Positions 15,662 to 24,865 of a stretch of DNA of 33,217 nt are shown here, in pieces. The notes beneath the pieces were generated by a model, which had not been told where the DNA came from, ran no database searches, and worked only from the letters and a program-made list of their open reading frames with translations. The DNA lies in the NCBI GenBank assembly GCA_018971725.1, contig JAGXAE010000009.1, positions 1-33,217 of the forward strand. The letters run 5' to 3'. The stretch comes from Pseudomonadota bacterium. Lineage in GTDB: Bacteria; Pseudomonadota; Alphaproteobacteria; Acetobacterales; Acetobacteraceae. Each line of letters begins with the position of its first letter. Position 1 is the first letter of the stretch. Both the position numbers and the translations under genes were made by a program.

Positions 15662-16099
15662 ATGGCCGTAAACGCCCAGCCAGACGCCCTGCCCGCGGAG
15701 CCTACCCAGGCCAAGCGCTTCGGCAAAACCCGCGCCGCGCAATCCAGCGCCACGCTGGAGGATTATGCCGAGCTGATCGACGATCTGCACGCGGGCGCAG
15801 GCGGGGCGCGGCCCACGGAGATCGCCCGCCGCCTTGGCGTTTCCCACGCCACGGCCATCAAGACCATCGGCCGCCTGAAACGTGCGGGGCTGGCGACATC
15901 GGTGCCTTATCATGGCGTGTCACTCACCGAGGCGGGACGGCAGCTGGCCGCGGCCAGCCGCGAGCGCCACCGCGTGGTGGTGGAGCTGCTCGTCGCCATT
16001 GGCGTGCCGCGCGAGGCGGCGGAGGAGGATGCCGAGGGAATCGAGCATTACATCTCGCCCGTTACCCTCGCCGCGTTTCGCGCCTTTCTAAAGCGCTAG
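15662..16099 (+). CDS. mntR: Manganese-responsive DtxR-family repressor MntR
   Basis: A 145-residue metal-dependent repressor. The N-terminal winged helix-turn-helix reads PTEIARRLGVSHATAIKTIG (51-70). Residues matching the Mn ligands of B. subtilis MntR are all present: Asp34 and Glu37 in LEDYAEL, His103 in RERHRVV, and Glu125, Glu128 and His129 in AEGIEHY. No SH3 domain follows, as in MntR rather than DtxR. I use ATG 15662, with GGAG 11 bases upstream, because it gives the family length; the frame is open further upstream to 15575. It is divergent from hfq. The only candidate metal transporter target in the window is the Nramp gene 10 kb away. Its TAG stop lies in a repeat end. Confidence 0.92.
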   Translation: MAVNAQPDALPAEPTQAKRFGKTRAAQSSATLEDYAELIDDLHAGAGGARPTEIARRLGVSHATAIKTIGRLKRAGLATSVPYHGVSLTEAGRQLAAASRERHRVVVELLVAIGVPREAAEEDAEGIEHYISPVTLAAFRAFLKR

Positions 16100-16236
16100 A
16101 GCCGGATGACATGAGATCGAATCGCCCTGGCGATCGCTCTCATGTCTGAATCCGTCTCTGAACCAATGAATTAGAGGGCGATTCAGACTTCAGTTCCGCT
16201 CGCAAAGCGAGCGAACCTGAAGTCATCGCGCTCTAG
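16095..16236. repeat. Interspersed hairpin repeat, copy 2, MITE-like
   Basis: This element of about 141 bases fills the gap between mntR and the convergent LpxR-type gene. Its ends are inverted: CTAGAGCCGGATGACATGAG on the left against CTAGAGCGCGATGACTTCAG as the reverse complement of the right end, 16 of 20 identical. It contains two hairpins. The left one pairs GACATGAG (16108-16115) with CTCATGTC (16139-16146). The right one (16171-16236) pairs GACTTCAG with CTGAAGTC and has an inner CGCTCGC-AAA-GCGAGCG stem. Both ends carry TAG stops for the flanking genes. No coding capacity. Confidence 0.85.
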
Positions 16237-17237
16237 AACCTTACCGAGAGCGCCACCGAGCCGTATTGGAAGGCCGGAGCGGAATGATGGAATTCGGGGG
16301 TCTCGAAGGTTTCCACCGCCGATATGCGCACGCCGCGATAGATAACCGCCGCGCCGAACTCCAGATCGCCCTGCAAATGCGTCAGCCCGGTGCCCCGGCT
16401 GGAACGGAAATCATTACCCTGGATCAGCATGTCGTGCGCCACGAAGCGCCCCAGCGCGCCGCCGAACACATACCAGACAAATGGCCGCGTGGGAGTGTAC
16501 GCATCCATGCCGGAAAGCTGCGGCTGCATCACCGCCGGGCCAAAATCTGAATCCAACCCCTGGCCGAAGCGCACAATGCCCCCGGTCTGCGCGTAAATCT
16601 CGGTATTGCCCACCTGCCCGGTGATCTGCGGCAGCACCTGCACGCCGATGGGGCCGAAATCCGCCACATCCTCGCGCCAGATGCGGCCGCCGTATAAATC
16701 CAGCGTCGGCTCGTTATGCAACTGGTAGTGCCAGCCTTTGTTGGGGGTTTGCCCAATGACCTCGTGAAACCCGTTCTGCACGGATTGCCCAAGCGCCGCC
16801 GGCCCAACAATACCAACCGCCAGGCCCAGAATCGAACGCGTTTCGGTCGTGTCCTGAATCAGGCTGAGCCTTGTGGATAGCTGCCCGGCATAGGGGCGGT
16901 CCTGCGGATTGGGGTTGTAAGCCTGGGTGTTGGACGGGGTAAATATCTGCTGCTGGAGATCGATCTCCAGCCTCTGCGTGCCCTCACCGAACAGGCCATG
17001 GCCGAAATTTGCGATGAACCCTGGCACCCAGCCGGTTGGCCCCACATAACCCAGCCGCTCGCCGGAGGTGTAAAGCTCATCCGTGCTCGGAATCGAGAGC
17101 GCGTCGTTCTCAAGCTGAATGGTGACGATGCTGTGCGGATCGTCAGGCGGCACAGCGGCCAAGGCTGGCTTGGCGAGGCAAACAGACACAGCCACACCCA
17201 ACGCGGCAAGAGAAATGGCGGTCGCGTATTTTTTCAC
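16233..17237 (-). CDS. LpxR-type lipid A 3'-O-deacylase (DUF2219) family protein
   Basis: An outer-membrane beta-barrel enzyme of the LpxR family, which removes the 3' acyloxyacyl chain of lipid A in a calcium-dependent way in Salmonella and Helicobacter. The signal peptide MKKYATAISLAALGVAVS followed by CLAKPALAA is clear, with cleavage after ALA or ALAA. Family motifs are QLENDALS (Asn44, Asp45), TDELYTSGERLGY (52-64), DRPYAG (113-118) and QSVQNGFHEVIG with His158. The protein ends in VALSVRF, with a terminal Phe typical of barrels. I chose GTG 17237 with AAAGG upstream, because it starts the signal peptide; the frame is open to 17291. The stop comes from the repeat at 16095-16236. Confidence 0.88.
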   Translation of the reverse strand: MKKYATAISLAALGVAVSVCLAKPALAAVPPDDPHSIVTIQLENDALSIPSTDELYTSGERLGYVGPTGWVPGFIANFGHGLFGEGTQRLEIDLQQQIFTPSNTQAYNPNPQDRPYAGQLSTRLSLIQDTTETRSILGLAVGIVGPAALGQSVQNGFHEVIGQTPNKGWHYQLHNEPTLDLYGGRIWREDVADFGPIGVQVLPQITGQVGNTEIYAQTGGIVRFGQGLDSDFGPAVMQPQLSGMDAYTPTRPFVWYVFGGALGRFVAHDMLIQGNDFRSSRGTGLTHLQGDLEFGAAVIYRGVRISAVETFETPEFHHSAPAFQYGSVALSVRF

Positions 17238-17339
17238 TAGGATTAAACCTTTGCGGGCGTGGCGGTCAGCACGCTGCAAGATGTGACCCAACGTTACAAA
17301 ATTGCAAGGTGTAACGCCCCGTTAAAAAAGCAAATCCGC

Positions 17340-18008
17340 CTAGCGTTCTTTCGCCGTTCCCAAGGCCAGATCGATCAGGCGTTCCAAAACCTCGCTCTCC
17401 TGCGCGCCGGCAATGGCATGTTCGCCGTCAATGAGAAAACATGGCACGCCGTTAATGCCCAGCCGGTGCGCGTGCAGATTTTCCGCATGCACGTGTTCCG
17501 AGCCCTCGCCTGAGGTGAGAAAACGCTCCACCGCCGCTTCGTCCATGCCCTCCCGCGCCGCCAGCGCGGCCAGCACGGCGGGGGCGCCAATGTCCAACCC
17601 CTCCACGAAATGCGCCGCGAATATGCGCTGCACCAACCGATCCGCCAGCCCCTCGCGCGCCGCTTCGCGGACCAGTCGGTGCGCATCCACGCTGCTGGGG
17701 GTGCGCCGGATCGCAGCGAAGTTGAACTCGATCCCCTCGGCGGCGCCAAGCTCGGCAATGGAGGCATAAAGCCGGCGCGCCCGCTCTTCGGCGCCGAATT
17801 TGCGGATCATGTAATCGGCGCGGGGCATGCCGCCACGCGGCATGTCCGGGTTCAACAAAAATGGGCGCCAGTGCAGTTCCACATTCAGTTCCTGCCTACG
17901 CGCCAGCAGGAAGGAAAGCCGCTTCACCCCAAGATAGCACCACGGGCAAACGAAATCGAAAACGATTTCGACCACAAGCCCAGCCGGCATGGGGGCCAAA
18001 ATATTCAT
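17340..18008 (-). CDS. DsbA family oxidoreductase (FrnE-like)
   Basis: A 222-residue thioredoxin-fold protein with the DsbA-type helical insertion. The redox motif CPWC occurs in FDFVCPWCYLGVKRL (about 18-32), and the cis-proline loop is GINGVPCFLIDG (about 183-194). There is no signal peptide, so it is probably cytoplasmic, as in FrnE-type polyketide-related and stress-related disulfide isomerases rather than periplasmic DsbA. The 2-hydroxychromene-2-carboxylate isomerase relatives usually lack the CxxC, so that activity is less likely. It sits 102 bases upstream of the LpxR-type gene on the same strand and is divergent from grpE. Confidence 0.9.
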   Translation of the reverse strand: MNILAPMPAGLVVEIVFDFVCPWCYLGVKRLSFLLARRQELNVELHWRPFLLNPDMPRGGMPRADYMIRKFGAEERARRLYASIAELGAAEGIEFNFAAIRRTPSSVDAHRLVREAAREGLADRLVQRIFAAHFVEGLDIGAPAVLAALAAREGMDEAAVERFLTSGEGSEHVHAENLHAHRLGINGVPCFLIDGEHAIAGAQESEVLERLIDLALGTAKER

Positions 18009-18091
18009 TATAGAGTTCTAGCGCGTTCTGCCGCCGGAGACGAGAGCGTATTGTGCTGGAAGGCGACGATGCGCGCATGCGGCGAAAGCTC

Positions 18092-18128
18092 TCAAACCTT
18101 GTTTGAAACGGAATTATCTCCTAATTCC
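18092..18128 (+). promoter_or_regulatory. Two adjacent inverted repeats in the grpE leader
   Basis: TCAAAC-CTT-GTTTGA (18092-18106) and GGAATTA-TCTCC-TAATTCC (18110-18128) are both perfect. The second ends five bases before the grpE ATG, where the ribosome site would lie; no normal Shine-Dalgarno is seen. Neither matches CIRCE. They could be an operator, or an RNA hairpin limiting translation. Confidence 0.5.
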
Positions 18129-18133
18129 TCGCC

Positions 18134-18682
18134 ATGACCGAAAACGAGAATATGACGCCCGAAGACCAGGCCCCGCCGGATGAAAAATTGCTGGAGGCGC
18201 CTGATGAGCGCATCACCCGGCTTGAGCAGGAATTGCAGGAGATGCGCGACAAATGGCTGCGCGCCGAGGCCGAGATGGCCAATCTGCGCGCCCGCACCAA
18301 GCGCGATGTTGAGGATGCGCGGCTCTACGCCGTGCAGAAATTCGCCAAGGACGTGGTGGAAGCGGCCGAGAACCTGAAGCGCGGCATCGACAGCCTGCCG
18401 AAGAAGGACGAGGACGAGCCCGAGCTTGTCACCAAGCTGCGCGACGGGTTCGAAGGCATCGAACGCGCTTTCGTCGGTATGCTGGAACGCAATGGCATCA
18501 CCCGAACCGACCCCACCGGCGCCGCGTTCGACGCCAACCTGCACCAGGCCATGGCCGAGCAGGAAAGCGCTGACCACCCCGCCGGCACCGTGCTGCAAGC
18601 CTGGAGCCAGACCTGGCAGCTGAATGGCCGCCTGCTGCGCCCGGCGATGGTTGTGGTTTCCAAGGCGCCTGCGCAGAACTGA
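18134..18682 (+). CDS. grpE: Nucleotide exchange factor GrpE
   Basis: GrpE releases ADP from DnaK in the Hsp70 cycle. The 182-residue protein has an acidic disordered N-terminus, a long coiled coil (about 24-100, with RITRLEQELQEMRDKWLRAE) and NLRARTKRDVEDARLYAVQKF, the GrpE signature region. The beta domain contains FDANLHQAMAEQES and GTVLQAWSQTWQLNGRLLRPAMV. Neither hrcA nor dnaK is adjacent. The leader holds two perfect inverted repeats. Its stop is nine bases from the convergent stop of the YhdP-like gene. Confidence 0.97.
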   Translation: MTENENMTPEDQAPPDEKLLEAPDERITRLEQELQEMRDKWLRAEAEMANLRARTKRDVEDARLYAVQKFAKDVVEAAENLKRGIDSLPKKDEDEPELVTKLRDGFEGIERAFVGMLERNGITRTDPTGAAFDANLHQAMAEQESADHPAGTVLQAWSQTWQLNGRLLRPAMVVVSKAPAQN

Positions 18683-18691
18683 GCCGGAGCA

Positions 18692-21412
18692 TTATTTTGT
18701 TGGGTTTGAGGCCGCGCTCTTGGGGGCGGCCCCGCCCAACCCGAATATGCCGCGCAGAAATCCCGGTGTGAGCGCCGAAAGCGGATTCACCCCCACCTGC
18801 GGATCATCAAGCGGCCCTTTCACATGCGCCCGCATCGCGATCAGCCCGCCGCCTTTCTCCGCGGCGAACAGTTTGCCCAGCAGCGGAATTTTTCCAGGCA
18901 GCGAATTGATCGCGTAAGCGGGAACGATGGTGGTGTCGAGGTCGCAGATGCCGGTGCCGGTGTTCACGGTGCCGCTGGCAGTGAAGCCCAGCGATTCGGA
19001 ATAGGCGTCGGCGCCCTGCAGGGCAAGCACGTCACCGTCCAATGTAAATGGAAACGTGGCGTGGTCGATCAACAGCCCGGGGCCAGAAACCACCTCCGCC
19101 AGGCCATAAAGCGTAACCGCCTGCAATACCTTGATAAAGCCCGGCGCATTCACCAGCCGCGCCTGGCTCAGCCGCAAACTGCCCTTGGCCGGACCGCCGC
19201 CATACTCGGCTTGCAAATTCAGCGTGCCGCCACGCATGCCGCCGTAAATGCCCATCGCCTTCAACAGCGCGCCCGCGTCATCGCCTTGCATGGTCAGGCT
19301 GCGGCGCGTGTCAGAAAGCGGCGCTACTGTCACGCTCACGCCTTGCGCCGTGCCGGTGGCATGGCTGAGGTCATAGCCCTGGCCTGAAGCCGTCAATTGC
19401 ACATCCGCAAGCCCCGGTGCGGGTGGCTTGGAGACATAAAGCGTTTGAAACGCCAGGGCGGCCTGCCAGGGCGGCCCCGGCGCGGCGGACTTGGCCGGAG
19501 CCGACTTTGCCTGCGTTTCAGCTTTCTTCCAGCCGCTCCGGCGCAAGTCCAGCGCTATGCCCTTCGCCTTCAGCACCCATGGCGCGCCGGCGCTGGCGGG
19601 GGCCTGCAAGGTGCCGCTGGCCTCTGACCGGCCAATGCGTGCCTCTGCCAATATGAACAGCCCCCCATGGCTATGCCCTTGCACGGAAAGCCCCGGTGCT
19701 TGCATGTCCAAGCTCTGGATATCGGCCAGGTTCCCGTCATGCAGTGTGAATTGGGCGGAGAGGCTGCCAAGGCTGCCCGGTGTTTTCTCCCAGCCCAAAA
19801 GCGGCAGGGCCAGACCGGCAGGGGTGAGATCCGCCGTTACCTCGGCCTGTTGCCGCCCGTTCGGCGGCCCTGTCACTGAAAATTCAAAAGGTGCTGAGCC
19901 CTGCGCGGCGGAGGAGACGCTGGTTGGCGTATCCAGCCCGAAGGCATGCCAGAGCGTCGGCCCGGCGGTGCCTTTGATGGATAGCGTCTGGCCGCCATTG
20001 CGGCTGAAATCCTGGTCCATCGTCACGCTGGCGGGCTCATCCGCGAAATCCGCCGTGGCGGCGGCATGCAGCATGTGGCCATCCGTAACCAACGCCACCT
20101 GCCCGTTGGTGAAGCCAATGCCCGGAATGGGTGTGCCCATCCGCACGCTGGTCAGGTTCGTCCGCACATTCAGCGCCACATCCGCCACGCTCAAATTCTT
20201 CTTGAACGGGATCGTCGCGGTCAGAATCCCCCGCGCCTCGCCGGTCGCGCCTTTTATCTCAGGCGGGGTGGTATCCAGCAGGTTGAGTGGCGGCGCACCC
20301 AATATCGCCAGCACATCCTGCACCCGCCCAGCAAGGTCGAGCTTGAGGTCCCCGAACTGATCCTTGGCCGTCAGATCCGTGATCACCAGGCTGCCGCTTT
20401 CCAGGTTAACCCCTCCTGTCTCGCCGCTGCTGGCGGTTATCACCGCCGTATCGGCCCCCGGCATGGTGAAGACGCCGTTCAGATGCTGGATCGGCACCGC
20501 GCCGCGCAGCCAGGTCAGCGTGAGGTCGTCACCGCTGAACTGGCCCTGCGCGTTTTGCAACTGGAAATGGGAGAGATCGCCATTGGCCGACATGTCGAAG
20601 GTGAATTGCGCATCACGCGCGGTGCCGCCGGTGATGTTCCGCGTCACCCATCTGCGCGTGTCCCGCAGCACGTCCGGCGGCCAGAAATCCGGCAGGTCCG
20701 CCGCATGCACCATATCCACCCGGATGTTCAGCCGCCCCAGCCACAGCCTGTTAAGATGCGCCTGGAAGCTGAAGGTCAGAAGCGGCGCGCTCCGCCCGCG
20801 CTGGGCGAACTGCACCATGCCATTCGTGACATTCACGCCGCCATTACTTGCAACCGCGAGATCGAAATGGGCGGCACTCAACGCCACGGTGTCTTTCCCG
20901 CGGCCAATGCTGCCCGCGCCGATGGCGACATAAACCGCCCCATGCTGGAGCGTGAAACCGTCCCCTGGCCAGAGATTCGCGTACCAGGAAACCGGTACGT
21001 TGCCGCCTGGAAATGTGGCGCCCATTCCGCTCAGCAGCACCGGCTGGCGGCCTCCGAACAAATCCGCCACGGGCAAAGAGAGATCGGCATAGGGAATATC
21101 CGCGAGCGTGCCGCCCGATCCGGTCTGAATTTTAATGTTCGCGAGCTGCAGCACCAGCGGCATGGCGCCGCCACTGTGGTAACCGGCCCAGGCGAGTTCG
21201 GCCTTGGCCACATGCACCTCCACGCCCTCGCCGGTCACGCGCGAGGCCAGATAGGAGGCCAGTTTCGGCACCTCCAGCGGCCCCTTTGAGAGCCTGTAGG
21301 CGAATATCCCCAACATAGCCATGACGAGCAGAAGCAGCAGCGTGGCGATACGGCCAAGCTGGTGCAGCGCTTCTACAACTATCCAGGCTGCTTGACCTCG
21401 GCGCGGCTTCAT
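18692..21412 (-). CDS. YhdP/AsmA-like envelope protein (DUF3971)
   Basis: A 906-residue single-span protein: short cytoplasmic N-terminus, membrane helix (about 20-41, RIATLLLLLVMAMLGIFAYR), then a very long beta-rich periplasmic region. The C-terminal section, with VSGPGLLIDHATFPFTLDGD, SLGFTASGTVNTGTG and PGKIPLLGKLF, is the AsmA-like C-terminal domain. YhdP, TamB and related proteins form hydrophobic grooves thought to carry phospholipids from inner to outer membrane. The length is shorter than E. coli YhdP (about 1270) but usual for alphaproteobacteria. Its ATG is 17 bases from the divergent glnE start, so the two promoters must overlap each other's coding sequence. Confidence 0.88.
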   Translation of the reverse strand: MKPRRGQAAWIVVEALHQLGRIATLLLLLVMAMLGIFAYRLSKGPLEVPKLASYLASRVTGEGVEVHVAKAELAWAGYHSGGAMPLVLQLANIKIQTGSGGTLADIPYADLSLPVADLFGGRQPVLLSGMGATFPGGNVPVSWYANLWPGDGFTLQHGAVYVAIGAGSIGRGKDTVALSAAHFDLAVASNGGVNVTNGMVQFAQRGRSAPLLTFSFQAHLNRLWLGRLNIRVDMVHAADLPDFWPPDVLRDTRRWVTRNITGGTARDAQFTFDMSANGDLSHFQLQNAQGQFSGDDLTLTWLRGAVPIQHLNGVFTMPGADTAVITASSGETGGVNLESGSLVITDLTAKDQFGDLKLDLAGRVQDVLAILGAPPLNLLDTTPPEIKGATGEARGILTATIPFKKNLSVADVALNVRTNLTSVRMGTPIPGIGFTNGQVALVTDGHMLHAAATADFADEPASVTMDQDFSRNGGQTLSIKGTAGPTLWHAFGLDTPTSVSSAAQGSAPFEFSVTGPPNGRQQAEVTADLTPAGLALPLLGWEKTPGSLGSLSAQFTLHDGNLADIQSLDMQAPGLSVQGHSHGGLFILAEARIGRSEASGTLQAPASAGAPWVLKAKGIALDLRRSGWKKAETQAKSAPAKSAAPGPPWQAALAFQTLYVSKPPAPGLADVQLTASGQGYDLSHATGTAQGVSVTVAPLSDTRRSLTMQGDDAGALLKAMGIYGGMRGGTLNLQAEYGGGPAKGSLRLSQARLVNAPGFIKVLQAVTLYGLAEVVSGPGLLIDHATFPFTLDGDVLALQGADAYSESLGFTASGTVNTGTGICDLDTTIVPAYAINSLPGKIPLLGKLFAAEKGGGLIAMRAHVKGPLDDPQVGVNPLSALTPGFLRGIFGLGGAAPKSAASNPTK

Positions 21413-21429
21413 TCTGTTCTGCTTGCCAG

Positions 21430-24278
21430 ATGCCTAGTGATCTTCACAAGCCATGCTTCCCGCAGCCGGCTGATATAGCGGCGGCAGAGCGGCTATGCGC
21501 GGACTTCGCGGGCCTTGGCGCGCGAGAGGCGGGTTTTGCCGCCACCGAATCGGGTGCCGCCCTTCTGGCCGCCCTGGGCGGCAACGCACCCTATCTGGCC
21601 GATCTGGCGTGCCGCGAGCCCACCACACTGATTGCCTGCCTGGAAACCGGTCCACAAGCGGAAGCCCAGGCTGTGCTGGCCGGGCTGGATGCTCTGCCCC
21701 CCAGCCTGCCCCATGCCGGCCTCAGCGCTGCGTTGCGCCGGGCCAAGCGGCAAATGGCGCTGGCCATCGCCATCGCGGATATCGGCGGCATCTGGGCGCT
21801 GGAACAGGTGACCGGCGCGCTCTCCGACCTTGCCGAAACCACTCTGCGCGCCGCCACGCGCCACCTGCTGCGCAACCTGCACGACGCGGGTGAAATCACC
21901 CTGCCCCATCCTGAGGAACCGGAACGTAAAAGCGGCTTCGTGGCACTGGCGCTGGGCAAGCTCGGCGCACGGGAGCTTAATTATTCCTCGGATATTGATC
22001 TGGTGCTGCTGTTCGACCCCTCGGCACCGCCCTATCAGGCCGAATCGCAACGGCTGATGGCCCGGCTGGCGCGGGACCTCACCACCCTGCTCTCGGCGCG
22101 CGATGAGGAAGGCTACGTATTCCGCATGGATTTGCGGCTGCGCCCGGACCCTAGCGCCACGCCCCCCGTCATCTCCCTGGCCACGGCACTTTCCTATTAC
22201 GAGGCCCATGGCCGCACCTGGGAGCGCGCGGCGTTCTCCAAGGCGCGGCCGGTGGCGGGCGACCTGACGCTTGGCCGGCATTTCCTCGCCGCCATCCGCC
22301 CCTTCATCTGGCGCCGCTACCTTGATTTCGCGGCCATCTCGGACATTCACGAGATGAAGCGCCAGATCGACGCACAGCACAGCACCAAAGGACTGCACGG
22401 GCTGGATGTGAAGCTGGGGCGCGGTGGCATCCGGGAGATCGAGTTCATCGTGCAGACGCTGGGACTTGTCTGGGGCGGACAAAACCCGGCTTTGCGCATC
22501 CCCGCCACGCTGGAGGCCCTGCCCGCCATGGCTCGCGCCGGGCATATCCCCGAACGTGATGCCCGCCAACTCGCCACCGATTACCGGGAGCTGCGCCGCG
22601 TGGAACACCGGCTGCAAATGGTGGCGGACCGCCAGACCCATGAACTGCCCGCCACCGACGCCGCCTTGGATGCTTTCTGCGTCTTCCTGAACGCGCCGCA
22701 TTTCAAGCGAGATTTCCCCCGCCTGCTGAACCGCGTGCACAAGCATTTCCTGGAATTCTTCGATGCCGGGGCGGAAGACGGCAAGGGCGCGCTGGACCCT
22801 GGCCAAAACGGCCCGCCGCCCGCCACCTTCTCGACCAGGCTGCACGAACTGGGCTTCAAGGATGACAAGCACATTGCAGAACGCCTGCGGGAATGGGCCT
22901 CCGGCACCATGCCCGCCTTGCGCTCTCCACGGGCACGGGAATTGCTGGAAACACTGCTGCCGCACCTGCTCTCAGCCCTTGGCGCGCAGCCGGAACCAGA
23001 CAAAGTATTCGCGCATTTCGATACGCTGCTCGGCCGCCAGCGCGCCGGGGTGCAGCTATTGTCCCTGTTCGCCCGCAACCCCGCCCTGCTGCGGCGCCTG
23101 GCCGCCGTGCTGGGCGCGGCCCCGGCGCTTTCGGATTATCTGTCCGACGACCCGCAAGCGCTCGACGGGCTTCTGGCCCCGCAGGCGCGCTTCGCTGCCC
23201 CCCGGCCTTTGCTGCGCCACCTGCTGGCCGAAGCGGAGGATTTGGAGCAGGCCGCCGCCACCATGCGGCGCTTCGTGCGGCAGGAGGAATTTCACCTCTC
23301 CGTCGCCACGCTGGAAGGCAGGTTGGACGCGAATGAGGCCGGGCACCTGCGCAGCACGCTGGCGGAAGCAGCACTTTCGCAACTTCTGCCCTTCGTCATC
23401 GCCGCGCAAAAGGCGCGCCTGGGCAAGGTGCGCGGCACGAAAATCGCCATTGTGGCGCTGGGCAAGGCCGGCGCGGGCGAGATGCTGGCGGGCTCCGACC
23501 TCGACCTGATGCTGATCTACGATCACGCGCCCGCCGCCATCGCCCCCACCCATTGGTTCGTGCGGCTCAGCCACAGCTTCATCGGCGCGCTTACGGCACA
23601 AGGGCCGGGCGGGCCGGTTTATCATGTGGATATGCGGCTGCGCCCTTCCGGTAACCAGGGGCCGGTGGCCGTCTCGCTCGCCGCCTTCCGCAATTACCAC
23701 GCCCGCGAATCCTGGACCTGGGAACGCCTCGCCCTCACCCGCGCGCGGGTGATGGCCGCCACCCCCGGCTTTGCCGCCACCGTACGCGAGGCGATGTTGA
23801 GCGCGCTCTGCCGCCCGGAACCTAGCGCCAAGATATTGGCCGACACCGCCGCCATGCAGGCGAGGCTCGCGACCGAAATGCCACCGCGCGGTGCGTTCGA
23901 CCTACGGTCCATCCCCGGCGGCATGATGGAGGTGAGCTTCATCGCCCAGGCGCTGCAACTCATCCACGGCCCCACCGAGCCTGCCTTGTTCCAGCCCAAC
24001 ACGGCGGCGGCGCTGAAAGCCTTGGCCGATGCCGGACATCTGCGCCAGAGCGAAGCCGGAACGCTGATCCACGCGGATTTCCTATGGCGGACTGTTCAAG
24101 GCATCAACCGCATCACCGGCCTAGCGAGCCGCGCCACCTCACCGCCCGCCGCCATGCAGGAGCCGCTGCTGCGCGCCGCCAGTTTTGAAACGCTGGAGGC
24201 GCTGCAAGGCGAAATTACCGATACCGCGAAGGCCGCGCACGAGATCTTCTCACGTCTGATTATAGAAGGAGCTGCCAC

Positions 24279-24282
<4 letters not shown>
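21430..24282 (+). CDS. glnE: Glutamine synthetase adenylyltransferase/deadenylase
   Basis: GlnE covalently switches glutamine synthetase off (adenylylation) and on (deadenylylation) under control of PII. The 950-residue protein matches the usual two-nucleotidyltransferase architecture. The N-terminal deadenylase domain has the GELNYSSDID-type motif (here ARELNYSSDIDLVLLFD, about 175-195) and the C-terminal adenylyltransferase domain has GSDLDLMLIYDHAP near 687-700. Each is followed by a GlnE helical domain with RLRPDPSATPP and RLRPSGNQGPV. The start ATG 21430 has a weak ribosome site. The stop overlaps the bcp start as ATGA. Confidence 0.97.
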
Positions 24283-24746
<464 letters not shown>

Positions 24747-24844
24747 AAGGCTTGGCAATGCGTTAAAAAATCAAGCGCGAAGACAAAATTTTACGATACG
24801 TTAACGGTTTTGGACGATCATGAGCCCATAATGGAGAAAGGTTC

Positions 24845-24865
24845 ATGAAACGATGTCCGGACTGA
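24845..24865 (+). other. Six-codon leader ORF overlapping the diguanylate cyclase start
   Basis: ATG AAA CGA TGT CCG GAC TGA (MKRCPD) starts eight bases after GGAG and overlaps the ATG of the GGDEF gene in another frame. It may be chance, or a leader that tunes translation of the enzyme. There is no evidence that it is translated. Confidence 0.25.

Noticed and set aside
18018-18040. Third copy of the hairpin repeat near TCTAGCGCG
   Set aside because: Only a short CTAG-containing word is shared; the arms TTCAG/CTGAA are absent.
18070-18133. CIRCE or sigma-32 promoter before grpE
   Set aside because: No TTAGCACTC-N9-GAGTGCTAA is present, and the CTTG to TTATCT spacing of 12 bases is too short for an alphaproteobacterial heat-shock promoter.
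21493-22965. 490-codon minus-strand open frame inside glnE
   Set aside because: Antisense shadow of glnE; composition is Gly/Gln/Arg-rich and no domain is visible.
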